A stretch of 12,338 nt of DNA. Source: Bacillota bacterium. Its GTDB lineage: Bacteria > Bacillota > Clostridia > Clostridiales > Clostridiaceae. The translations under genes and the position numbers were made by a program. Numbering within the stretch: the first letter of the stretch is position 1; every line of letters starts with the position of its first letter. The stretch spans positions 1 through 12,338 of the forward strand of contig JAEZAL010000050.1 in NCBI GenBank assembly GCA_023427705.1, written 5' to 3'. The notes beneath the pieces were generated by a model, which ran no database searches, was not told the origin of the DNA, and saw only the letters and a list, made by a program, of their open reading frames with translations. Below, one piece after another: positions 1 to 6,145 of this stretch.

Positions 1-47
1 ACCCTTTCACGGTGGTAACAGGGGTTCGATTCCCCTAGGAGTCACCA
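1..47 (+). tRNA. tRNA-Glu (anticodon TTC), 5' part missing
   Basis: This is the 3' portion of a tRNA cut by the left edge. The anticodon loop CTTTCAC (anticodon TTC) is followed by a variable region, a T arm AGGGG-TTCGATT-CCCCT, an acceptor strand AGGAGTC and an encoded CCA ending at 47. The 5' acceptor strand and D arm lie outside the window. Glu identity is read from the anticodon. It is the first visible member of a tightly packed four-tRNA operon. Confidence 0.92.
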
Positions 48-51
48 TTAT

Positions 52-127
52 GGAAGCATAGCTCAGCTGGGAGAGCATCTGCCTTACAAGCAGAGGGTCA
101 CAGGTTCGATCCCTGTTGTTTCCACCA
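52..127 (+). tRNA. tRNA-Val (anticodon TAC)
   Basis: A complete 76-nt cloverleaf. Acceptor GGAAGCA pairs with TGTTTCC (one G-U), the anticodon stem TCTGC/GCAGA closes loop CTTACAA (anticodon TAC), and the T arm is ACAGG-TTCGATC-CCTGT. CCA is encoded. Only 4 nt separate it from the preceding tRNA, so the two are processed from one transcript. Confidence 0.96.
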
Positions 128-132
128 ATAAT

Positions 133-209
133 GGCTCAGTAGCTCAGTTGGTTAGAGTGCCGGCCTGTCACGCCGGAGGTCGAGGGTTCGAGCCCCTTCT
201 GAGTCGCCA
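133..209 (+). tRNA. tRNA-Asp (anticodon GTC)
   Basis: A complete 77-nt cloverleaf. Acceptor GGCTCAG pairs with CTGAGTC, the discriminator base is G as expected for tRNA-Asp, the anticodon stem CCGGC/GCCGG holds loop CTGTCAC (GTC), and CCA is encoded. It lies 5 nt after tRNA-Val. Confidence 0.97.
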
Positions 210-230
210 TTTCAAACTTAAGATAAATAC

Positions 231-305
231 GCTGGCATGGCTCAACGGTAGAGCAGCTGACTTGTAATCAGCAGGTTGTAGGTTCGATTCCTATTGCCAG
301 CTCCA
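231..305 (+). tRNA. tRNA-Thr (anticodon TGT)
   Basis: A complete 75-nt cloverleaf. Acceptor GCTGGCA pairs perfectly with TGCCAGC, the anticodon stem GCTGA/TCAGC holds loop CTTGTAA (TGT), and CCA is encoded. It is the last tRNA of the cluster and its final A is the first base of the terminator hairpin. Confidence 0.96.
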
Positions 306-335
306 AAAGCTTTAGATTATTCTAAAGCTTTTTTT
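305..335 (+). terminator. Rho-independent terminator of the tRNA operon
   Basis: A 12-bp hairpin, AAAAGCTTTAGA (305-316) and TCTAAAGCTTTT (321-332) around a TTAT loop, is followed directly by a T-run. It abuts the CCA of tRNA-Thr and should end the tRNA transcript, separating it from the repeat array downstream. Confidence 0.88.
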
Positions 336-416
336 ATTTTATAAACATATAAGTAAATTAAATATCATATTATCATCTTGATGTAATTTAGATATTGTAA
401 CGAAGAAAAAAATAAA

Positions 417-565
417 AAGAAAAGCATAATTAAATGCTATAAAAGCATACAAGATAATTTCCATAATTCCGGACGTGGAGAGGAATTATTTCCTTTAAGT
501 ATATAAGGAGGTTAACATCATATTACGGTGACTTGGAGCCTGCGACACAGCTTAGAACGGCCAAT
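417..565 (+). ncRNA. Array unit 1 (type A), putative structured RNA
   Basis: The hairpin arms are 463-470 and 482-489 with loop GGACGTGGAGA. The core is at 530-551 and reads ACAGC where the other copies have GGAGC. The helix around the core is partial: ATT/AAT, a C526-G560 pair, and two inner pairs. It resembles unit 3 most closely (same TCCTTT spacer start and GCCTGCGAC core). Transcription is not proven. Confidence 0.5.
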
Positions 566-714
566 AAGAAAAGTATAAGTAAATTTTATAAAAATAAGTA
601 AAATAATTTTCATAATTCCGAATGAAAAGAGGAATTATTTAATTCAGTATAAGGAAGAGATAAGTATTATATTAGGTTGACTTGGAGCTTGCGACGGAGC
701 TTAAATCGCTGAAT
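566..714 (+). ncRNA. Array unit 2 (type B), putative structured RNA
   Basis: The hairpin arms are 612-619 and 631-638 with loop GAATGAAAAGA, identical to that of unit 4. The core is at 679-700. The enclosing helix pairs ATTAG (671-675) with CTGAAT (709-714, one bulge). The pair at 675/709 is G-C where units 1 and 3 have C-G. Confidence 0.5.
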
Positions 715-863
715 AAGAAAAGTATAATTAAAGTCTATAAAAGTAAGTAAAATAATTTTCATAATTCCGAACGTAGAGAGGAATTATTTCCTTTGAATAT
801 AGAAGGAGATTAATATCATATTACTGTGATTTGGAGCCTGCGACGGAGCTTAGAACAGTGAAT
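715..863 (+). ncRNA. Array unit 3 (type A), putative structured RNA
   Basis: The hairpin arms are 761-768 and 780-787 with loop GAACGTAGAGA. The core is at 828-849 (GATTTGGAGC variant). It has the best enclosing helix of the set: ATT-ACTGT (820-827) against ACAGT-g-AAT (855-863), 8 bp with one bulged G. Confidence 0.5.
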
Positions 864-1012
864 AAGAAGAGTATAAGTAAAGTCTATAAAAGTAGATAAA
901 ATAATTTTCATAATTCCGAATGAAAAGAGGAATTATTTCATTCAGTATAAAAGAGAGAGAATCATTATGTTACGGCGACTTGGAGCTTGCGACGGAGCAC
1001 GGAATATAATGA
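864..1012 (+). ncRNA. Array unit 4 (type B), 3' end remodelled into a long stem
   Basis: The hairpin arms are 910-917 and 929-936 with the same loop as unit 2. The core is at 977-998. After the core the sequence leaves the repeat consensus, and instead of the usual linker it complements its own spacer, giving an 18-bp stem (951-968 with 1006-1023) around the core. Confidence 0.5.
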
Positions 1013-1036
1013 TTCTCTCTCTTCCTATTTTCTTTT
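951..1036 (+). terminator. Long hairpin and T-rich tract closing the array
   Basis: A perfect 18-bp stem (951-968 with 1006-1023) encloses 37 nt that contain the repeat core. It is followed by CCTATTTTCTTTTT. The T-tract is interrupted, so termination of a plus-strand array transcript is plausible but not textbook. The 3' arm abuts the stop codon (1025-1027) of the minus-strand DnaI-type gene, so the hairpin may also act at the end of that message. Confidence 0.5.
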
Positions 1037-2002
1037 TAAATTAAGTTGAATTCTTATATCTTCAGTATAGAATTTATATAGTTTAAAGTTACCTAAAAGT
1101 CTTGAAGATATTCTTTCTGTGTAAGTTGTTCTTATATCAGCTAAACTTAAATTTGTTGATATAAGCATTTTCTTTTTTCTAAGCAATTTCTTATTTAATA
1201 AATTAAAAAATTCTGTTGTTGAAAAATCAGTTATCTGTTCTGCACCTAAGTCATCTATAATTAATAAATCACAGTTTATCAGCATATTTTCAAGTTCAGA
1301 ATTGCTTTCAAATTTTATTTCACGTAAATTACTCATAAGTTCATCTACAGTTCTGTAAACTACTAGGAATCCATCATCTAAAAGTTCTTTTGCAATACAA
1401 CAACTTAAAAATGTTTTTCCTGTTCCGGAATCACCATAAAATAAAAGATTATCAGTTGTAGAATTAAAATTTGGAATATAATCTTCTCTAAGATATTTAA
1501 GGATATTTTCAATATTTTTTCTTGGAGAAAATCTATCATCTTCATTTAATTTATGGTTAGAGAATAAGGACAAATTAAAGTTGCTAAAATTATTAACCAA
1601 AAGTGTATCCTTTAAATCAGAGTTCTTATAATAAAGTTGAACTAATTTCTTTCTAAAGCAAGAGCATCTATTTATACCAATATACCCCTCATCTTTACAT
1701 TTTTGACATCTATAATGTAGGTTTAAATAATCGGCATCATAACCATTTTCAACTAAAGCTTCTGTTTTCTTAACTCTTAAATCTGTTATTTCATCTTTAA
1801 ATTTATTTAGAGTGCTTTCATCAATACCTTTTAAAATAGATAATGAAAGACCTAGGGATTTCTTTTGAATTAAGCTATCTAATTCTAATATTTCTGGATG
1901 ATGTGTCTCTATTTCTTTACGGCGTTTTATTAAATTTTTCTTTTCTTCAGCTCTAATGTTTTCATAAATTAAAGCTAATTCTTTTTCATATCCTTTAATC
2001 AT
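1025..2002 (-). CDS. dnaI: DnaI/DnaC-type helicase-loader ATPase
   Basis: A 325-aa AAA+ ATPase of the DnaI/DnaC family, which loads the replicative helicase onto DNA at the origin or at restarting forks in the cytoplasm. An N-terminal helical region (1-95) is followed by a zinc-ribbon-like cluster, Cys99-x2-Cys102 and Cys113-x-Cys115. The AAA+ core has Walker A GDSGTGKT (190-197), Walker B LLIIDD (246-251), sensor-1 Asn284 in ISTN, and an arginine-finger segment ERISSR (296-301). All key ATPase residues are present and the length is normal for the family. The start codon overlaps the 3' end of the upstream DnaD-like gene by 8 bp and its own ribosome binding site is weak (GGATGGG), so translational coupling is likely. 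A plain DnaC name is possible; the zinc cluster and the gene pair favour DnaI. Confidence 0.9.
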   Translation of the reverse strand: MIKGYEKELALIYENIRAEEKKNLIKRRKEIETHHPEILELDSLIQKKSLGLSLSILKGIDESTLNKFKDEITDLRVKKTEALVENGYDADYLNLHYRCQKCKDEGYIGINRCSCFRKKLVQLYYKNSDLKDTLLVNNFSNFNLSLFSNHKLNEDDRFSPRKNIENILKYLREDYIPNFNSTTDNLLFYGDSGTGKTFLSCCIAKELLDDGFLVVYRTVDELMSNLREIKFESNSELENMLINCDLLIIDDLGAEQITDFSTTEFFNLLNKKLLRKKKMLISTNLSLADIRTTYTERISSRLLGNFKLYKFYTEDIRIQLNLKRK

Positions 2003-2993
2003 CAGTATCCCATCCTAACAATTTCTTTTCTAAATCGTCATAATCATAATCTCTACCTTTAAAATTATCAAATCTTAATTTTGGCTTATTAGAGCCCTTG
2101 GAATTATTATAAACCTTTTTCGAAGCTGAACTCTTATAGTTAGCTTCTTTCTTCTCTATATCTTGTAAAGTTTTTAAATTATCTTTGTTCCAACTCGATA
2201 AAATACCATCAATGTATTTAAAGTCTGCTCTGTTTAGCCTCTGGAAACAAATATCACAAGCTTTTTTTATTACATCAAGAGAGAAGTTATAAGTTGAAGT
2301 CCATTTTTCAAGCATATCTTCTTGAGGTTTCATAATATCAGAATTTCTAATTCCTAAGAACTTTAATATTTCTCTATAAGTTCCCCATTTATCTTCAGCT
2401 TTTCTTATGTAGTTTTGAGCATCATCAACTGTCTTTATTTTCATTTCATTCCAAGCAATCGCTACTTTCTCAATATATCTAAAGTTAGTTTTTCCTTTTG
2501 ATGCACAATATTCAATTAATATTAAGATTAATTCATAAGAAAAATTGAAATCCTTTTTCCAACTAATATAGGTTTCAATTTCACTAGGGGATAGAGTTCT
2601 ACCTAATAACTTACCTATATCCTTCATCATTGAGCTATTTGTAGTATTAGTTAATTCTTCAACTAAATTAAATTTTTCAACACTACCTGTTTCTTCGTTA
2701 GATATATCTACAAATTCTATATGAAAATTCCCCATATTATCTATTGGGATAAGTTTTATTATACCTTCATCATTCCAATAGTTAAGAGCATTTACAATAT
2801 CTGATTCTAAAAGATTTAAGGATGTGGCTAAAACCGTAGAGTTAACTCCAGGCTCGCCTGTGAAATTGTATTTAAGCATTAAAAGATATACCTTTACAAA
2901 TTCTCCTCTAGCTTTTGGCATGTATCTTTCAATAAATATATTACTAACAGGAGTAAACTTTAAAGGCTTAGACTTAAACATAAAAGTGCTCAT
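1995..2993 (-). CDS. DnaD/DnaB-like replication initiation protein (two DDBH2 domains)
   Basis: A 332-aa protein of the Firmicutes primosome family that remodels origin DNA and helps recruit the helicase and its loader. Residues about 17-96 look like a winged-helix domain. Two copies of the C-terminal DnaD domain follow, about 123-197 and 206-280. Each ends with the family signature YI-x2-(V/I)-x3-W (YIEKVAIAW at 173, YIDGILSSW at 260). A basic, low-complexity linker and an acidic C-terminus (DYDYDDLEKK, ending DTDD) complete it. Tandem DDBH2 domains resemble B. subtilis DnaB more than DnaD, so I give no gene symbol. It is the first gene of an operon with the helicase loader, overlapping it by 8 bp. 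The start is preceded by GAAAGG about 11 nt upstream. ATG codon 5 is a less likely alternative because it lies too far from that site. Confidence 0.87.
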   Translation of the reverse strand: MSTFMFKSKPLKFTPVSNIFIERYMPKARGEFVKVYLLMLKYNFTGEPGVNSTVLATSLNLLESDIVNALNYWNDEGIIKLIPIDNMGNFHIEFVDISNEETGSVEKFNLVEELTNTTNSSMMKDIGKLLGRTLSPSEIETYISWKKDFNFSYELILILIEYCASKGKTNFRYIEKVAIAWNEMKIKTVDDAQNYIRKAEDKWGTYREILKFLGIRNSDIMKPQEDMLEKWTSTYNFSLDVIKKACDICFQRLNRADFKYIDGILSSWNKDNLKTLQDIEKKEANYKSSASKKVYNNSKGSNKPKLRFDNFKGRDYDYDDLEKKLLGWDTDD

Positions 2994-3034
2994 AATTTGT
3001 TTTACCTTTCTAAAAGTAATAGTACAATACTTTC

Positions 3035-3063
3035 ATTATATCAAAGTGAATAAATACCCTCAA
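3035..3063 (-). promoter_or_regulatory. Sigma-A-type promoter for the dnaD-like/dnaI operon
   Basis: Read on the minus strand: -35 TTGAGG (3063-3058), a 17-bp spacer, then a perfect TATAAT (3040-3035). Start of transcription would fall about 35 nt before the ATG at 2993. The spacing and -10 are consensus, so this is one of the clearest promoters in the window. Confidence 0.75.
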
Positions 3064-3149
3064 TATTAGTAAAAAATATAAATAGGAATATTATTTTAAT
3101 AAATGGAGAAAATATTACAGTGCTTGTTAATAAAAAGAGAGGAGTGCTT

Positions 3150-4256
3150 ATGGATATAAAAGGTAGATCGGTAAGGCTAAATAAAATATTCATTAAAGTT
3201 GTCTTACTAACAATCATAGTAAATATTACTTTAACTAGTAATTATTCAAAAGTTAATGCAAAAGTTAATGATAACTTAAATATTAGCTTAAACAATAAAG
3301 TTTATTCAGTATCTGAAGATATATCAGAAAATGTTTTAGATAACTTAATTGTTGCACTAACTGGGAAAATAAATGCTTATGAAGTAATACTAGAAAATAA
3401 TATTATAGGCTATACTGTTTTAGATAATAATTTAGAAAATATAAAAAATATTGTCCTGAAAAAATATATAGATGAAAACAGTATAAAAGAGGATATGGTA
3501 AAAGAATTTTATATTAAAGGAGATATTTCATTAAGAAAAGAACGACTTGATGTAGAATTACTTCAAACTAATGAGGAAGTAGCAGATAATATTTATGAGC
3601 TATCTAAGAAAGAGCCTTATAATATCAAAATAAGTATAAAATACTTAAAAGAAGAAATAAACGGTATAAAACCATCAACTATAATAATTCCTACAGAAGC
3701 CTTATATTTAGGTGAATCTAAGATAGAAGAAGGGGTTTATGGAATTAAAAAAGATACAAAAGAAGTTATAGTTGAATCAGGAAAAATAATAAGTTCAAGA
3801 ATAATTAAAGAAGATATAATTAAAGATCAAATTAGTAAAAAAATTTATAGAGGAATCAAAAATCCTTATGAATACGGAGTTGCTTTTTTAAGTCATCCAA
3901 CTAGGGGGGGCTACATGACATCTGGTTATGGTGAAAGGTGGAATTCATTTCATAAGGGAATAGATATTGCAGGAAATATAGGTGATGATGTTATTGCTGC
4001 AATGGATGGAGAAGTAATTTATGCTGAATATAACAATGGAGGATATGGGAATCTAATTATAATCAAGCATGAAGATGATATGAGTACATACTATGGACAT
4101 TTGAATGACTATTATGTAAAAGTGGGAGATAAGATAAAAAAGGGAGATATAATTGGTAGCATAGGCAATACTGGATTTAGCACTGGACCACATTTACATT
4201 TTGAGCTAAGAGTAAATGATGAGGCAGTAGATCCTACTAATTACATTGTTCAATAG
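3150..4256 (+). CDS. Exported M23 (LytM-type) metallopeptidase with G5-like region
   Basis: A 368-aa secreted or membrane-anchored peptidoglycan endopeptidase. The hydrophobic segment IFIKVVLLTIIVNITLTS (13-30) after a basic N-terminus is a signal peptide, with likely cleavage after VNA (37). A middle region of unknown fold is followed by a G5-like segment (about 192-236), often found next to cell-wall hydrolases. The C-terminal M23 domain has the zinc and catalytic residues His268 and Asp272 (HKGID), His317 (YYGHL) and His348/His350 (HLHFE), so it should be active, unlike many LytM regulators. I chose ATG 3150 because GAGAGGAG lies 5 nt before it; a GTG at 3120 would add 10 residues with a poorer site. 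It is divergent from the replication operon. Candidate promoters (TTTACC/TACAAT at 3001-3028, or a TATTAT at 3089) are weak. Confidence 0.88.
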   Translation: MDIKGRSVRLNKIFIKVVLLTIIVNITLTSNYSKVNAKVNDNLNISLNNKVYSVSEDISENVLDNLIVALTGKINAYEVILENNIIGYTVLDNNLENIKNIVLKKYIDENSIKEDMVKEFYIKGDISLRKERLDVELLQTNEEVADNIYELSKKEPYNIKISIKYLKEEINGIKPSTIIIPTEALYLGESKIEEGVYGIKKDTKEVIVESGKIISSRIIKEDIIKDQISKKIYRGIKNPYEYGVAFLSHPTRGGYMTSGYGERWNSFHKGIDIAGNIGDDVIAAMDGEVIYAEYNNGGYGNLIIIKHEDDMSTYYGHLNDYYVKVGDKIKKGDIIGSIGNTGFSTGPHLHFELRVNDEAVDPTNYIVQ

Positions 4257-4287
4257 TAATAGTCTATAAGAATAAAATATTAATATA

Positions 4288-4322
4288 AAAAACTCAAGCT
4301 AAATTATGCTTGAGTTTTTATT
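4288..4322. terminator. Bidirectional terminator between convergent genes
   Basis: AAAAACTCAAGC (4288-4299) and GCTTGAGTTTTT (4308-4319) form a 12-bp stem with an 8-nt loop. T-runs follow on the plus strand and, through the A-run, on the minus strand. It serves the M23 peptidase gene and the subtilase gene, whose stop codon (4318-4320) overlaps the hairpin base. Confidence 0.85.
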
Positions 4323-5514
4323 TTATTATTGATTTGATGTTAACAACTCCATCACCTTGATAGTTTTTGGGTAGACTATCTATTGGCTCACAAGCTACTT
4401 TTAATATTGATGAAATATCTTTTGGAGATAAGTTCTTATCCTCTTCATATATAAGTGCACATATACCTGCTATATAAGCTGCTGCTATTGATGTACCAGA
4501 AAAAGTTTTATAAGATAAATCTAGCTTTGATGGATATAGTTTATTTCCATCACGTTCAGAAATAAAATTAACATCAGAATTTAATGAAACTATATTGGCA
4601 CAAGCTGCGCAGAGATTAGGTTTATTATCTCTTCTTGTAGTACCTATAGAAGAGTAAGTATAAGGTTCTATACTTGAAGATGAATCATATCCTGAAACGG
4701 TTATACATTTATCACAAAGAGCAATACCTGTGATAGAACCATCTAAATTTTTATTACTTCCACTTGGTAATATACAAGTAATATTCTTGCTGTTAATTAA
4801 AGAAACTAATGAATCGAATAATTTTTGAAAAAATATATTATATCCCAATAATTCAAATGGAAGACATAGAATCTTGATGATGTTTTTATCCCCCTCTTTA
4901 GCTACTAATTCCATTGCATATAGAATATCAGAAAAATAACCCTTACCAGTTTTATCAAAGGCTTTATATGAATAAATAGAACTTTCAGGGGCTATACCAC
5001 TATACAATCCATTAGACTTTTTACCATTACCTGCAATAATTCCTGCTGTACAAGTTCCATGACCATTATCATCATAAGGATAATGATAATGATTAATTAA
5101 ATCTATAAATAAGGCTATTCTATTATATGGAGTAGTCAAATCAGTATGTGGATAAACTCCTGAATCTATTATAGCTATTCCAATTCCTTTTCCTTTATTT
5201 CTATTTTTATTAGATAATCTAACTTTATTTGCAGTATTTACACTTATACCACATAAGAATAAGTATTCGTCAAAACAAATATATTCAATTTCAGGATATT
5301 CTAAAAGTCTTTGTATCCCTTTAGCGTTTAGTCTAGCTGATATTACTTTACAAGATGCAATATGATTTATTATAGTACCCTTGTATGAAGATATATTTTT
5401 TATTATACTATCTTGAAATCTTTTATACTTAATTAATATTCTATAATTATTATAGGAATTTGATGCTATACATGATTTTAAGTTTGGCTCTAATCTTTTG
5501 GTTAAAGAAAACAT
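4318..5514 (-). CDS. S8 (subtilisin-like) family serine peptidase, divergent
   Basis: A 398-aa subtilase. An N-terminal region (about 20-90) resembles the I9-type propeptide. The catalytic triad is Asp117 (IAIIDSGV), His152 (NGHGTCTAG) and Ser342 (SGTSIAAAY). The oxyanion-hole Asn is uncertain: the usual A-G-N appears as SGSN (251-254). Two other conserved positions are changed: the P-H after the catalytic Ser (GTSMAxPHVAG in the family) is A-Y here, and the usual APG loop reads CAACANI (302-308). Twelve cysteines are spread over the chain. There is no signal peptide or membrane segment, so it is probably intracellular or spore-associated. The triad suggests it may still cleave; substrate unknown. 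AGGAG sits about 8 nt before the ATG. It is monocistronic, with its own promoter and terminator. It does not clearly match the CspABC germination proteases, though that relation cannot be excluded. Confidence 0.85.
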   Translation of the reverse strand: MFSLTKRLEPNLKSCIASNSYNNYRILIKYKRFQDSIIKNISSYKGTIINHIASCKVISARLNAKGIQRLLEYPEIEYICFDEYLFLCGISVNTANKVRLSNKNRNKGKGIGIAIIDSGVYPHTDLTTPYNRIALFIDLINHYHYPYDDNGHGTCTAGIIAGNGKKSNGLYSGIAPESSIYSYKAFDKTGKGYFSDILYAMELVAKEGDKNIIKILCLPFELLGYNIFFQKLFDSLVSLINSKNITCILPSGSNKNLDGSITGIALCDKCITVSGYDSSSSIEPYTYSSIGTTRRDNKPNLCAACANIVSLNSDVNFISERDGNKLYPSKLDLSYKTFSGTSIAAAYIAGICALIYEEDKNLSPKDISSILKVACEPIDSLPKNYQGDGVVNIKSIIK

Positions 5515-5544
5515 AATAATCTCCTAAAATTGATCACAATATAT

Positions 5545-5572
5545 ATTATAGTGAAGGGCATACTTTTGTTAA
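5545..5572 (-). promoter_or_regulatory. Promoter of the subtilase gene
   Basis: On the minus strand: -35 TTAACA (5572-5567), a 16-bp spacer and a perfect TATAAT (5550-5545), about 30 nt before the start codon. It looks like an ordinary vegetative promoter, not a sporulation-sigma type. Confidence 0.6.
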
Positions 5573-5612
5573 TATAATAAAATAATATTGATATAGTAAC
5601 TATTTATAATTA

Positions 5613-5644
5613 TTTATAAAAGAAAAGAGAGGTTTTATCCTCTC
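5613..5644 (-). terminator. Terminator overlapping the end of the ydcZ-like gene
   Basis: On the minus strand GAGAGG (5644-5639), loop ATAAAA, CCTCTC (5632-5627), then TTTTCTTTTATAAA. The stop codon of the membrane protein gene (5637-5635) lies in the loop, so coding sequence and terminator overlap. Confidence 0.7.
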
Positions 5645-6066
5645 CATTTAAATATTACTATACCTATTATCATAATTGCCACACCGATAAATTCTCTAAG
5701 TCCAAAGGACACTTTTTCAGTTCCAAATAAACCAAATGCATCTATTATTCCAGCTGAGGCTAGTTGAGCTATTAATATTATTCCAATACCTACTGTTGCT
5801 CCCATGGAGCCTATACTTTTCATAACAGTAAAAATTATAATAACACCAAGAATTCCTCCTAGTAAATAAAGCTTATTTACTTCTTTTACAGCTTTAAAGT
5901 TTCCATTACCAAAGAACATTAATATTACTAGTGTTAATATTAATGCAGTTCCTTGGACTATTACATTTGTTTCCCAAGTTCCAACTTTTTCTTCTAGCCT
6001 TGTATTAAATATGCCTTGAAGTGTCATAGATATTCCAGAAATTATTGCATAAATTATTGCTAACAT
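5635..6066 (-). CDS. YdcZ/DUF606-type DMT superfamily membrane protein
   Basis: A 143-aa, strongly hydrophobic protein with about five membrane segments (roughly 1-19, 33-52, 66-84, 90-110, 123-140). The pattern GISMTLQGIFNTRLE near the N-terminus and the Q-x-A-S-A-G segment (101-106) fit the YdcZ (DUF606) family, small relatives of the drug/metabolite transporters. Members are thought to be inner-membrane transporters, often working as paired or duplicated halves. No partner copy is present here and the substrate is unknown. The start is well supported by GAGGTG, 5 nt before ATG. The gene stands alone between terminators. Confidence 0.82.
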   Translation of the reverse strand: MLAIIYAIISGISMTLQGIFNTRLEEKVGTWETNVIVQGTALILTLVILMFFGNGNFKAVKEVNKLYLLGGILGVIIIFTVMKSIGSMGATVGIGIILIAQLASAGIIDAFGLFGTEKVSFGLREFIGVAIMIIGIVIFKWRG

Positions 6067-6099
6067 TATATCACCTCAAAGCTATTATTCCCTTTAGGT

Positions 6100-6128
6100 A
6101 TTATAAATATTAAAAAACCTCCTATTAA
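6100..6128 (-). promoter_or_regulatory. Candidate promoter of the ydcZ-like gene
   Basis: On the minus strand a perfect TATAAT (6105-6100) lies 17 bp after TTAATA (6128-6123), a weak -35. The -35 falls inside the terminator hairpin of the preceding gene. Confidence 0.4.
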
Positions 6129-6142
6129 AAATAGAAGGTTTT
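6112..6142 (-). terminator. Terminator of the dUTPase-like gene
   Basis: On the minus strand AAAACCTTCTATT (6142-6130) and AATAGGAGGTTTT (6126-6114) form a 13-bp stem (one G-U) with a TTT loop and a T-run. It starts 4 nt after the stop codon at 6146-6148. Confidence 0.82.
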
Positions 6143-6145
6143 CTT

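Larger units (their letters stand above)
417..1012 (+). repeat. Four-copy tandem array of a 149-bp structured unit
   Basis: Four units follow each other with an exact 149-bp period. The ATAATTCC arm starts at 463, 612, 761 and 910, and the core beginning GAYTTGGAGC starts at 530, 679, 828 and 977. In order, each unit has an A-rich linker (with TATAAAA in copies 2-4), an 8-bp hairpin ATAATTCC/GGAATTAT with an 11-nt loop, a variable 40-nt spacer, and a conserved core GAYTTGGAGC + YTGCGAC + GGAGC (ACAGC in copy 1). No ORF of useful size is present. Plus-strand orientation is favoured, weakly, by a possible G-U pair in copy 2 and by the T-rich tract after the last hairpin. I do not recognise it as a named family. 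It could be a multi-domain non-coding RNA, an array of sibling small RNAs, or a DNA-level repeat. No convincing promoter was found, either before the array or within the units. Confidence 0.85.

Noticed and set aside
231..420. tRNA-associated attachment site or integrated element
   Set aside because: No duplicated tRNA 3' end, integrase or phage gene is present; flanking genes are housekeeping.
501..535. Small ORF after the AAGGAGG sequences in units 1 and 3
   Set aside because: No ATG, GTG or TTG start with a sustained frame follows these purine tracts.
417..1012. CRISPR array
   Set aside because: The period is 149 bp, the whole unit is repeated including would-be spacers, and there are no short identical repeats with unique spacers or cas genes.
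2824..3069. Plus-strand 81-aa open frame
   Set aside because: It is antisense to the start of the DnaD-like gene and its promoter, with no ribosome site or recognisable protein.
3120..3149. GTG start for the M23 peptidase
   Set aside because: The ATG at 3150 has GAGAGGAG at ideal spacing; the GTG extension looks like leader sequence.
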